Below, piece after piece: positions 1 through 6,835 of a stretch of DNA of 64,000 nucleotides. Both the position numbers and the translations under genes were made by a program. The stretch comes from Deinococcus radiotolerans (lineage in GTDB: Bacteria > Deinococcota > Deinococci > Deinococcales > Deinococcaceae): assembly GCF_014647435.1 (NCBI RefSeq), contig NZ_BMPE01000002.1, forward strand, positions 62,001 to 126,000, given 5' to 3'. Numbering within the stretch: position 1 is the first letter of the stretch; each line of letters opens with the position of its first letter. The notes beneath the pieces are model-generated. The model had not been told where the DNA came from, searched no databases, and saw only the letters and a program-made list of their open reading frames with translations.

Positions 1-36
1 TAGATGCACCACGTTCAACAGGTCGGGCAGGCTCAT
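1..36 (-). CDS. 5' end of a gene cut by the left window edge
   Basis: An ATG on the minus strand is preceded by GGAGG seven bases upstream and reads MSLPDLLNVVHL before the window ends. The ribosome binding site and its position just downstream of two small HTH genes suggest a third cistron of the same operon. Only 12 codons are visible, so no function can be given. In an excisionase-headed cluster an integrase or replication gene would be plausible, but that is inference only. Confidence 0.55.
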   Translation of the reverse strand, partial: MSLPDLLNVVHL

Positions 37-70
37 CCCTGAACCTCCGGCGCTTTGGTGTGTCCCCACA

Positions 71-340
71 TCAGTTCAACCTCAGATGCGGTTGGCCCTG
101 TAACCACAGCTGCAAGCTCTCCGGCGTGTGCTTCCGCGCTATGTGCCACAGATCGACCCGCTCAACTGTCGCGCGGTTGACGAGGAAATCGAAGTCTGCG
201 CGACGGACCAACAGGTAGGCGCCCCGACCACGGCGTCCCACCTGGACATGCGGCAGGAGGCGAACGAGCCGGGTGGCCAGGTCACGCCCCAACCCGTACT
301 CCGAGCGCAGATCACCAATGGACAGCAACTCGCTACTCAT
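71..340 (-). CDS. small HTH DNA-binding protein (89 aa)
   Basis: A short basic protein starting MSSELLSIGDL. It has a predicted winged-helix-like N-terminus (a LRSEYGLGRDLATRLV segment suggests a helix-turn-helix) followed by a GRRGRGAYLLVRRADFDFL segment that resembles the wing of MerR/excisionase-type folds. The in-frame extension to 409 is rejected because it would bury most of the upstream gene. The start at 340 overlaps the preceding gene by 8 bp and has a GGGGGGCAGG stretch upstream. Together with the upstream gene it forms a translationally coupled pair of small DNA-binding proteins, as in recombination-directionality or copy-control modules. The exact family is not recognised. Confidence 0.6.
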   Translation of the reverse strand: MSSELLSIGDLRSEYGLGRDLATRLVRLLPHVQVGRRGRGAYLLVRRADFDFLVNRATVERVDLWHIARKHTPESLQLWLQGQPHLRLN

Positions 341-548
341 CCTGCCCCCCCGCCTGCCGGTGAAGGAAGCTCTGCACTGCCTCTCTGGGAACCAGCCACT
401 TACGGCCAAACTTCTGTGACGCCAGCTCTCCGGTTGTCAGGAGCTTGATCACGCTGTTTCTGGATAGATTCAGCGAGGTCATGACCTCCTGCACGGTGTA
501 CACGAGCGGGGCAATTTTAGGACTCGAGTCCTGTTTTCTTCTGGGCAT
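333..548 (-). CDS. excisionase-family helix-turn-helix protein (71 aa)
   Basis: The sequence has the typical HTH_17/excisionase layout: VYTVQEVMTSLNLSRNSVIKLL (recognition helix) followed by a GELASQKFGRKWLVPREAVQSFL wing and final helix. Family members bind DNA and act as excision factors or small transcription regulators. The start has a strong GGAGGAGGG ribosome binding site. It heads a short minus-strand operon (548 to 71 and perhaps the edge gene). The roughly 430-bp upstream region carries three related palindromes that could be its operators or excision sites. Confidence 0.75.
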   Translation of the reverse strand: MPRRKQDSSPKIAPLVYTVQEVMTSLNLSRNSVIKLLTTGELASQKFGRKWLVPREAVQSFLHRQAGGQDE

Positions 549-982
549 AGTGAGCCCTCCTCCCAGCCTGCGGGCTGGGTCGGTTTGGTGAAGGCCTGCC
601 AGAAGAAGAGGACTGCTAAGCTGCAGATCCCCTGTGTCTTCTGGTGCAGGCGGTCAAAAGGAGGGGTCGCACATGATTGGCGTCGCGTCGACCCTTCCTT
701 GCGTTTTGATCCTCTTTCTCGCTTCTCCGTGCCCTCCATCGCACTGATCGGGATCATGACATGAGAGCTGCCAAACTTCTACTCAATACCCCTGTCACGT
801 GGAGGTGACAGGGGTTCTTTTAGTCAAATCGATCTGTCACGCTGGGGTGACAAAAATTAAATAACTTATGTCTGGCGATGCTATGAAATACTAACGTAAT
901 CTAGGCTATCCTGTATTTTTGTCACGTGGAAGTGACAGTCGGAACTGAATGATTGGTGCAGGATTAGTAAAGACACTGCATG
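549..982. other. intergenic region rich in palindromes
   Basis: No convincing gene lies here. The stretch from about 770 to 960 is clearly AT-richer than its surroundings, unlike the rest of the window. It contains three copies of an 18-bp palindrome (listed separately). A hairpin at 562-579 (CCCAGCC-TGCG-GGCTGGG) sits directly upstream of the ribosome binding site of the excisionase-like gene at 548. It could influence translation, but this is only a possibility. Confidence 0.6.
793..937. repeat. three 18-bp palindromes TGTCAC-N6-GTGACA
   Basis: Copies lie at 793-810 (spacer GTGGAG), 835-852 (spacer GCTGGG) and 920-937 (spacer GTGGAA). Starts are 42 and 85 bp apart, close to four and eight helical turns, which would place the sites on the same DNA face. 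The first copy extends to 11-bp arms (788-798 with 805-815) and is followed by TTCTTTT, so it could also form a rho-independent terminator reading to the right. The set looks like operators or iterons for one dimeric DNA-binding protein. The neighbouring small HTH genes are the obvious candidates. Confidence 0.75.
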
Positions 983-1750
983 TCAGTTGAATTTTGTCGG
1001 GGTCAAGTGATTCTGGTTAAATTCCTTCAGTGGTGCGGCGGCAATCACTTTCTCTTCGTGGGCGCCGCAAGCTTGCTCAAGCGCTGTGACGGTTCGGTCA
1101 AGTTCTGCGAAGAGTGCCTGAAGACGCGGTCGCCCCTGTGCGCCGGGTGCGTGGCGATACGCGCTAACGAGCAGGCGGTAGTACTGCAAAGTTCCCTCCT
1201 GCCCTGCACTGAAGCGTTCAAAGAATGCCACGCGGCTCTCTGGACTGTCCCCAAACGCCAGGACGTCCGCGAGGATCGCGCGGGCATTGTGTAGCTTGTC
1301 CGACGCACTCACCAGCAGCGACGCCGCACCCTCGACATGCTCGGTGTCAATCAACCTGCGGAGATACGCAATCTTGCGTTCTGACCAAGGCGCCTTCTTC
1401 CCTTCGACCAGTGCCGTTTCCTCGGTCGCGCCGGACACCAATTTCTCGACCTGTTCACCGAACTCCTGCCGGATCACGCGGCGTAATTCCTCTCTGGTCT
1501 CCCCGCGCCTTGCCACGTCGGTCTGGATGTTCTCCGGGCCGTCCTCCAGCGCGTCATGTAACAGCGCAGCGATGGCCTCATCCTCAGACGCACCAAATTC
1601 CAGGGCGATGGACGCGACGCCCAGCAGGTGGGAGAGGTACGGCACGGTGGCCGTCTCGTCTTTCGGTACCTTGCGGTACTGCCCGGCATGCCAGTGGTGC
1701 GCCCGCTCCAGGGCGTGCAGGAAACGGCCGGTCAGGGGGAAGTCGCTCAT
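983..1750 (-). CDS. HD-domain (p)ppGpp hydrolase-like protein, copy A (255 aa)
   Basis: The protein resembles the hydrolase domain of RelA/SpoT and the MESH1-type small alarmone hydrolases. It has HAGQYRKV near residue 21, the metal ligand His in SHLLGVA (about 41), HD at 65-66 with ED following, and Asp at about 151 in SASDKLHNA. No synthetase, TGS or ACT domain is present, and the whole chain is the length of a single HD domain with a short tail. A second copy with the same motifs lies at 18254-19018. Here it is the last gene downstream of the eCIS-core operon and may act on (p)ppGpp or a related nucleotide. The substrate is inferred from family only. Confidence 0.75.
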   Translation of the reverse strand: MSDFPLTGRFLHALERAHHWHAGQYRKVPKDETATVPYLSHLLGVASIALEFGASEDEAIAALLHDALEDGPENIQTDVARRGETREELRRVIRQEFGEQVEKLVSGATEETALVEGKKAPWSERKIAYLRRLIDTEHVEGAASLLVSASDKLHNARAILADVLAFGDSPESRVAFFERFSAGQEGTLQYYRLLVSAYRHAPGAQGRPRLQALFAELDRTVTALEQACGAHEEKVIAAAPLKEFNQNHLTPTKFN

Positions 1751-1880
1751 GCGGCCATCCTACAGATCGCTGAGTCTTCTTAAGCCATAGAGCCCATCAG
1801 CCTGCATTCCATTCACAGACAGCGGCAGATTCTGGTTGTCAGCCCTGAAGCGTGCCCAGTCCATCACTTGGCACCATCAA

Positions 1881-2510
1881 TCAAGGCCGCACCAGATAAC
1901 GCTCGTGTGCCTCTGAGAGTGTGGTCAATCTCAGGAGGGAGATCAGGGACGACGAATCACGGTCGTACCGGATGAGCCATTGACCTTGACGTTGATCCAG
2001 GTGCAGCCCGACACGGTACTGCAGTTGAGGAATCGGGTGGTCGGCTTCAACGCGTTGCATGGCCTCACTCAAGAGCATCTGATCGTGCTCCGGTGGGAGC
2101 AGGCGACCGTCTGCGCTGTAGCTGTAACCCATCAGCAGCATCGCCTGATCCACCACGGCGTCAATGTCCTTGACCCGAATGTCCAGTTGAACGGTGGCCG
2201 CCGTGGCCGTCTGCTCAAGCGTCTCGACCTGGAACTGGTAGTTCTCGGGATCGTAGGCGTGGCTCTGGGCCAGTGCGGCGGCAGCCGCTGCATTCATCTT
2301 CCCCCAGAATGTTTCCAGAGGTGAGCCGCGGCTGGAGTCCATGCCCCCCAACCGGCCGATGGTATTGATGTCGTTGGCGATGAGCGCCTGCGCGTACTGC
2401 TGGGCCACCTGTGCAGGCTGATGCATCCCTGTCCTCCCGCTCGAATAGAACGCCAGTGCCCCGCATAGACTCAGCACGAGGGCGCAAGGCAGCAGGACTC
2501 CGAGGCGCAT
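1881..2510 (-). CDS. membrane-anchored protein, paralogue 1 (209 aa)
   Basis: It starts with a hydrophobic segment (about residues 3-22) that could be an uncleaved anchor or signal peptide. The LSLC motif is a poor lipobox, so lipidation is doubtful. The rest is soluble and similar along its length to the next gene upstream (2644-3279). Shared landmarks are an Asp-Ile/Val-Asn-x-Ile/Met-GRL stretch near residue 50, a GYSYSADGRLLPPE-like stretch, and a C-terminus ending ERYLVR(P). AGGAGG lies 8 bp before the ATG. No known family is recognised. Its pairing with a toxin-like eCIS-core gene makes an immunity or accessory role possible. Confidence 0.75.
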   Translation of the reverse strand: MRLGVLLPCALVLSLCGALAFYSSGRTGMHQPAQVAQQYAQALIANDINTIGRLGGMDSSRGSPLETFWGKMNAAAAAALAQSHAYDPENYQFQVETLEQTATAATVQLDIRVKDIDAVVDQAMLLMGYSYSADGRLLPPEHDQMLLSEAMQRVEADHPIPQLQYRVGLHLDQRQGQWLIRYDRDSSSLISLLRLTTLSEAHERYLVRP

Positions 2511-2643
2511 CTCAGGGCCTCCTGCTCAATGCCACGTTCACCTGCTGGCGGGTCGAAGCGGGCAGTGTTCCCTGAATACTGCGAATGGCGAATGAGCTTC
2601 CCGGATTCATTCGGTCGGCACTCGTGGTGATCAAGAGGCGGTC

Positions 2644-3279
2644 CTACCTGACCAGATAGGTCTCATTGGCATCCAGGAGGTCACCTCGACGAATCACCCC
2701 CACAAGGGCCACCGTCTTGGGATCTTGTGGGTCCAGAATCCATCGGCCATCCTGCTGAACGGTTCGCACAGAGAGTCTGTAATGGAACGGCTTGATATTG
2801 GGATCTTCTCTGGCCCGCCGTTCAGCTTCATCAACGTCCATCTTTGGTTCTTCAGGAGCGACGAGCATTCCAGCAGCGTCCGTCGTGAAGCCCAACAGTT
2901 CATCCGTGCGGTGCGCAATGGCACTGTAGTTGGGGCGGTAGAGGTCAACTTGAATGTTGACGCCATTGTCGGTGGTGTCTGTTTCCAGGGTGTTCCATCG
3001 ATAGTCAGTTAACTGCTGCGCCTGTCCCTGCCAGTACTGTTGCAACTGGTCGCCCAGCAACTTTCCGAACACCTGACTCATAGGCGTTCCATTCTCGGAA
3101 TTCAGTCCAAGAAGGCGACCCATAGCATTGACGTCTTCTTCAATGGTTGCCGTGATAAAATTGTCTACCACCGTAGCTGGTTTTAACACGGCTTCCCGGC
3201 CATTCATCGCAATTCCCATGTAAGCTCCTGCTGCCAGAATCAGGGCAGTTGCGGGGATTAAGGTGGCTGCCCGTTTCAT
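2644..3279 (-). CDS. membrane-anchored protein, paralogue 2 (211 aa)
   Basis: An N-terminal hydrophobic helix (about residues 5-25) suggests export with the body outside the membrane. It shares its layout and C-terminal YLVR with the 209-aa protein downstream, so the two arose by duplication and then diverged widely. Its ATG overlaps the stop of the 876-aa eCIS-core gene (ATGA, 3276-3279), so translation is probably coupled. Such coupling and duplication are common for immunity genes next to polymorphic toxins, but no immunity family is recognised here. Base composition is lower in GC than the core part of the window. Confidence 0.78.
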   Translation of the reverse strand: MKRAATLIPATALILAAGAYMGIAMNGREAVLKPATVVDNFITATIEEDVNAMGRLLGLNSENGTPMSQVFGKLLGDQLQQYWQGQAQQLTDYRWNTLETDTTDNGVNIQVDLYRPNYSAIAHRTDELLGFTTDAAGMLVAPEEPKMDVDEAERRAREDPNIKPFHYRLSVRTVQQDGRWILDPQDPKTVALVGVIRRGDLLDANETYLVR

Positions 3280-5906
3280 CGATACATCGCCGCCGGCACG
3301 TTCTTGCGTTTGAGAAGGGTGGAAACCTGCTCCTTCACCGAGTCGGGCAGCGAGGCGTAAATTCTCTGAGCGCTTCTGCGGTTGAGGTCATTGTCCCCGG
3401 CCTCGTACCACTTCTCAATCTGGTTGGTGGCGTTCATAACCCCGAGAGTCTCGTAATAATTGCCGTTAATCAGCATGGTCTCTGCGCGTAAACGCTGATT
3501 TTTGTCTTCCAAAGTGCTGATGAGTGTCTGTGCATCCACCATATTGACCAACAGGTGCAGATCGCCTTTTGCGAAAGAGGCCCTGAGAATGCTGACGATG
3601 AGAACGTCGTCTTTCCCGGAAGCCACAGGGATGGCACCTATGACTGGCACTGGCATGGGCTGTATCCGCATTGCTGGATTCTTGATCAGTGTCAGGAGAA
3701 TCTCGGCCCGGTCGTATACGGAAGTTTTAGCGGCAGCCGCTGGATTGTTGAACGTCTTCTGCCACTGGGCGACCTGACTTTCAAAAGTGTCCAGTTGACT
3801 GCCAATGGCCCCCTCTGCGCCGCGCACAATACGGTTCCCCCAGGTGGCGTTGATGCCCTCCATGCTGGGTCGCATCCTCGCCGGCTGAATCTGGCTCAGG
3901 GGCGCGATGTTCTGCCCAGGGACATTCCCTGCCACGTTGCCGACCAATCGACCATCCCGCAGTGTGTACGGGTTTGGCGGCACCTTCCCCTGAGCGACCA
4001 TCATTTCCATGCGTCGCCAAGTCTCCAGTCGCTCTGCCGACATGTCCGCGCCCAGCAGGTGCCGCATGGCCCCTGAAGTCCAGTTGAGATAGGACATCGC
4101 GTCTATGGCCTTCGCTGCGCCGCCCACTTTGTCTGGGAGGAGCTTTTTCATGTCTGCAAACATGCTTCGAGAGGCATTGTCGAATACACCGCCCATGCGG
4201 AAAAAATCTGCGCGGAAGTCGGATGGTTGGGCGCCATACGCCTTCTGGTAGCTCTGGGCGACCCATGACTCCGCGCGCGGAAGATCGAACCGGATGTGGG
4301 CGAGCATGGCTGACACCAGAGAAAAGACAGAATTGGGCAGTTGGGTCACCTGGTTTGCGCCCTGCATCCGCAGTGCGGTATCGAAGGACGCTTTCCAGTG
4401 AGGCTCAACCTTGTTCTTGATCGCCGTCAGATTGTCGGCGTAGAGCTTGTCGAAGTACAGCACGCACTGCATGACGTACGACGGGTAGTCATACGTTTTC
4501 TGCTCAGCGAACAGAATTTCGTTCTCCGTGACGTGACTATACACGCGCGCAAACCAGTACCGATAATCCCGCACTCCGGTTCTATCTGGCTTGAGCATGG
4601 TAGCGGCCCGTTGCCGTTGTCCGGTCAGCAATTGGCGGGCACCTGCAAGTAACACGCGGTACTTCTGCTCGTCCTCCACCACGTTGGGGTTTGGGGGATT
4701 GGCCTCGTCGCGAACGGGAGGATGGCCGCGCAGCTTGCCACTCTGCCGCCATTTGCTGGCAGTGGCAGGCGCCGCAGCCTTTCGTTGCACGACGTTGGGT
4801 GTTGTCCTGCTGAGAGAAGTCTGGAGCCGTGCGGGTGCTGAGCCTGAGGACCTGGGCAGGGTGCGGCTGAGTCGGGCACCCATGTTCCTGGCTTCGCTTT
4901 CCAGTCCGGCGTCGGGGTCGATGCCCCGCCCGACACGGCCCTGGCTCTGCTGGACCGTGTGCGTCACCTCATGCGCCAGCAACTCCAGTCCAGTCTGCGT
5001 GTTTGGGTTGAATCGCCCTGCCCGGAAAAAGATGTCCGTCCCTGTCGTGAACGCCACCGCATTCACGCCCTGGGCCAGCCGGTCCGCCTCGGTGTCGTCG
5101 TGAATCCGCACGCGGCTCAGGTCGTGATTCAGTCCCTGCTCCAGGTGCCGCTGGATCCCCTCCGGGAGGGGATTCCCTGCGCCCCTCCGGGCCTGGATGC
5201 GCTGCAACACGGGCTGGGTCGCTTCGGCGTCCAGCTCGGCCAGCTGGCGTTGTAGCGAGGTCAACGCATCGAAGTTCAGGGCTGCCTGCTCCTGCGCCAT
5301 CTGACGTTGCAACGCTTCGTCTGTTGCCCGTTGGAGGGGCATGCGCTCGGCGGGAGAGACCATGCCGAGCACCACGCGAGACACCGGGGCGCTCAGCGCG
5401 TGGCGTTGCAGCGTGGCGAGGTGCTCCCCGTACGTGGCGTACCGGGCCGCTGGTTCGCCCCGATCCATGCGGAACCCCTGCCCCAGGGACTGGGCGACCT
5501 GGCGTTGCAGGGTCTGGAACTCCCCGAAGGTGCGGGTATCCAGCCGCTGACCTGCCACGGTCTCGGCGCGGGCGCGCATGACGGTCACCCAGTCGGACGG
5601 CGTGACGGGCCGCGCGGGAACCGGAGCCATAACTTCCCGCTGAACGCCCGGCGCCTCACTCAGGGCGGCCACCTGCCGCTGCACCACGTCGCGGGCACTG
5701 GAGAGGCGGGCCTCCTCCTGCCGCTGCAACGTCGCCGCGCGCAGCACCGGCTGAACCGCCTGCCCCTGGGCACGCGTGGGCGTGCTCAAGAGGCGCTGCA
5801 CCGACAACGCCTGCCCGGAGGACTCCTGAGCTGGGCGGTGCAACGCCTCCTGGGCCGCGCGCACCCGGCTGGCCTTCCGCTGAAGCAGATGAACGCGTTC
5901 GGACAT
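3276..5906 (-). CDS. eCIS-core (DUF4157) protein with C-terminal DUF5995-like domain (876 aa)
   Basis: Residues about 1-240 form a Gln/Arg-rich leader with repeated LQRQ/VQR motifs. Residues about 245-330 are the eCIS-core domain, including LSRVRIHDD, AFTTGTDIFF and the zinc-protease-like HEVTH at 312-316. The region after about 400 includes WFARVYSHVTENEI and MLAHIRFDLP (about 534-543), typical of DUF5995. The last 200 residues are unassigned. The eCIS-core domain is found in cargo loaded into extracellular contractile injection systems and in related polymorphic proteins, but no sheath, tube or baseplate gene is visible here. It is first in an operon with two paralogous membrane proteins. 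A broken copy of its 5' end lies at 19089-19166. Confidence 0.82.
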   Translation of the reverse strand: MSERVHLLQRKASRVRAAQEALHRPAQESSGQALSVQRLLSTPTRAQGQAVQPVLRAATLQRQEEARLSSARDVVQRQVAALSEAPGVQREVMAPVPARPVTPSDWVTVMRARAETVAGQRLDTRTFGEFQTLQRQVAQSLGQGFRMDRGEPAARYATYGEHLATLQRHALSAPVSRVVLGMVSPAERMPLQRATDEALQRQMAQEQAALNFDALTSLQRQLAELDAEATQPVLQRIQARRGAGNPLPEGIQRHLEQGLNHDLSRVRIHDDTEADRLAQGVNAVAFTTGTDIFFRAGRFNPNTQTGLELLAHEVTHTVQQSQGRVGRGIDPDAGLESEARNMGARLSRTLPRSSGSAPARLQTSLSRTTPNVVQRKAAAPATASKWRQSGKLRGHPPVRDEANPPNPNVVEDEQKYRVLLAGARQLLTGQRQRAATMLKPDRTGVRDYRYWFARVYSHVTENEILFAEQKTYDYPSYVMQCVLYFDKLYADNLTAIKNKVEPHWKASFDTALRMQGANQVTQLPNSVFSLVSAMLAHIRFDLPRAESWVAQSYQKAYGAQPSDFRADFFRMGGVFDNASRSMFADMKKLLPDKVGGAAKAIDAMSYLNWTSGAMRHLLGADMSAERLETWRRMEMMVAQGKVPPNPYTLRDGRLVGNVAGNVPGQNIAPLSQIQPARMRPSMEGINATWGNRIVRGAEGAIGSQLDTFESQVAQWQKTFNNPAAAAKTSVYDRAEILLTLIKNPAMRIQPMPVPVIGAIPVASGKDDVLIVSILRASFAKGDLHLLVNMVDAQTLISTLEDKNQRLRAETMLINGNYYETLGVMNATNQIEKWYEAGDNDLNRRSAQRIYASLPDSVKEQVSTLLKRKNVPAAMYR

Positions 5907-5983
5907 GACCGGCAGGTTACCCCGCAGCTGACCCGCCGGTGAGCAAAAGTGACCATCCCCGCCCGCCGGCGTCCAGCACGGCG

Positions 5984-6412
5984 TTACTCCGCCTGCTGGT
6001 TGCTCCCTTGTTCTCCTGTCAGGGCCTGCACGTTCGGCAGGCAGCGCCGCAGGGACCAGTCCACGTCACCGGCTTCCAGCGCTTCGGTCTGTACGAACAT
6101 CAGGTGGTTGCGCAGCATGACGCTCATCCGCACGGCGTCCCGCTCGCGGTGATCACCGCGGAAGTACCACGCCTCTTCCTCCAGCCCATGCCCACGCACC
6201 AGGTACACCACGTAGTGCGGGTGAACCTCCTGCCCGTACGAAGTGAGCCGCACGACCCGGTACGGTGCGGTCAGGTGCTCGAACATCATCCACTGAGCCT
6301 GCCCAATGGCCTGCACCCGACTGTTGCCCGCACGTCGAACCTCCGCCCGATAACCCTCGTACGCGCGCATCGCGGCGTCCACCGGCAGGATCACGTTAGT
6401 CCCAGAGGACAC
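5984..6412 (-). CDS. uncharacterised protein (about 142 aa)
   Basis: No family is recognised. The protein is soluble, with conserved-looking aromatic and charged stretches (QAQWMMFEHLTAPYRVVRL, then EEEAWYFRGDHRERDAVRMS). I chose the GTG at 6412 because AGGAGG lies 5-6 bp upstream. An ATG at 6427 in the same frame is possible but lacks a good ribosome binding site. Either way the gene overlaps the end of the upstream zinc-ribbon gene. A decayed copy lies at about 19241-19525, which shows the gene belongs to the same mobile module as the HD and eCIS-core genes. Confidence 0.65.
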   Translation of the reverse strand: MSSGTNVILPVDAAMRAYEGYRAEVRRAGNSRVQAIGQAQWMMFEHLTAPYRVVRLTSYGQEVHPHYVVYLVRGHGLEEEAWYFRGDHRERDAVRMSVMLRNHLMFVQTEALEAGDVDWSLRRCLPNVQALTGEQGSNQQAE

Positions 6413-6710
6413 CGGCACCCTCCTCATTCACACTCAGGTCACCCGAGCAGACCGGGCAGCGCCCCTCGAACGGCTCCCACTCGTGATCGGGACTTTCCGG
6501 GCAGCGCAGCTTCCGCTGCCGCCAGCTGAACGCCACGCCATCACCCCTGGACGTGTACTTCGGCTCCAGCCACTCCACGTCGTGCAACTCCTGGCAGGTC
6601 ACGCAACTGATCGTCAGCGTGTAAGCCCGACGCATGCCCGCGTCAGGCCCGCCTGCCACGACCGCCTGATACCCGCACTGCGGGCAGTTGTGTTCCTTCT
6701 GATACCCCAC
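6396..6710 (-). CDS. double zinc-ribbon protein (104 aa)
   Basis: Four Cys pairs are visible: CPQC near residue 9 and CVTC near residue 36 form a first ribbon. A single Cys near residue 70 and CPVC near residue 85 suggest a second, incomplete one. The core in between, ending HDVEWLEPKYTS, is polar. Such small proteins usually bind zinc structurally and mediate nucleic-acid or protein contacts. It precedes and overlaps the 142-aa gene, so the two are probably co-transcribed. The function is unknown. Confidence 0.7.
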   Translation of the reverse strand: MGYQKEHNCPQCGYQAVVAGGPDAGMRRAYTLTISCVTCQELHDVEWLEPKYTSRGDGVAFSWRQRKLRCPESPDHEWEPFEGRCPVCSGDLSVNEEGAGVLWD

Positions 6711-6781
6711 GGTGAACCTCCCTGGCCCTGCACCCTAACGGGCACACCGATCAGGCGCACGCGCACCTGCCCGCACGCGTG

Positions 6782-6823
6782 AAAAAAGCCGCGCGTCCCC
6801 GCCCGACGGGGGCACCGCGCGAC
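6782..6823 (-). terminator. rho-independent terminator of hsdMS
   Basis: On the minus strand a GC-rich inverted repeat (CGCGCG with CCCCG inside, matched by CGGGG and CGCGCG) ends in a run of six T. It lies 13 bp beyond the hsdS stop, so it most likely ends the hsdM-hsdS transcript. Confidence 0.75.
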
Positions 6824-6835
6824 TCCCAATTTGCC

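Noticed and set aside
479..757. 92-codon minus-strand frame
   Set aside because: It overlaps the excisionase-like gene, has no ribosome binding site and shows no domain.
793..937. CRISPR array
   Set aside because: The three repeats are short and palindromic, spaced unevenly (24 and 67 bp), and no cas gene is near.
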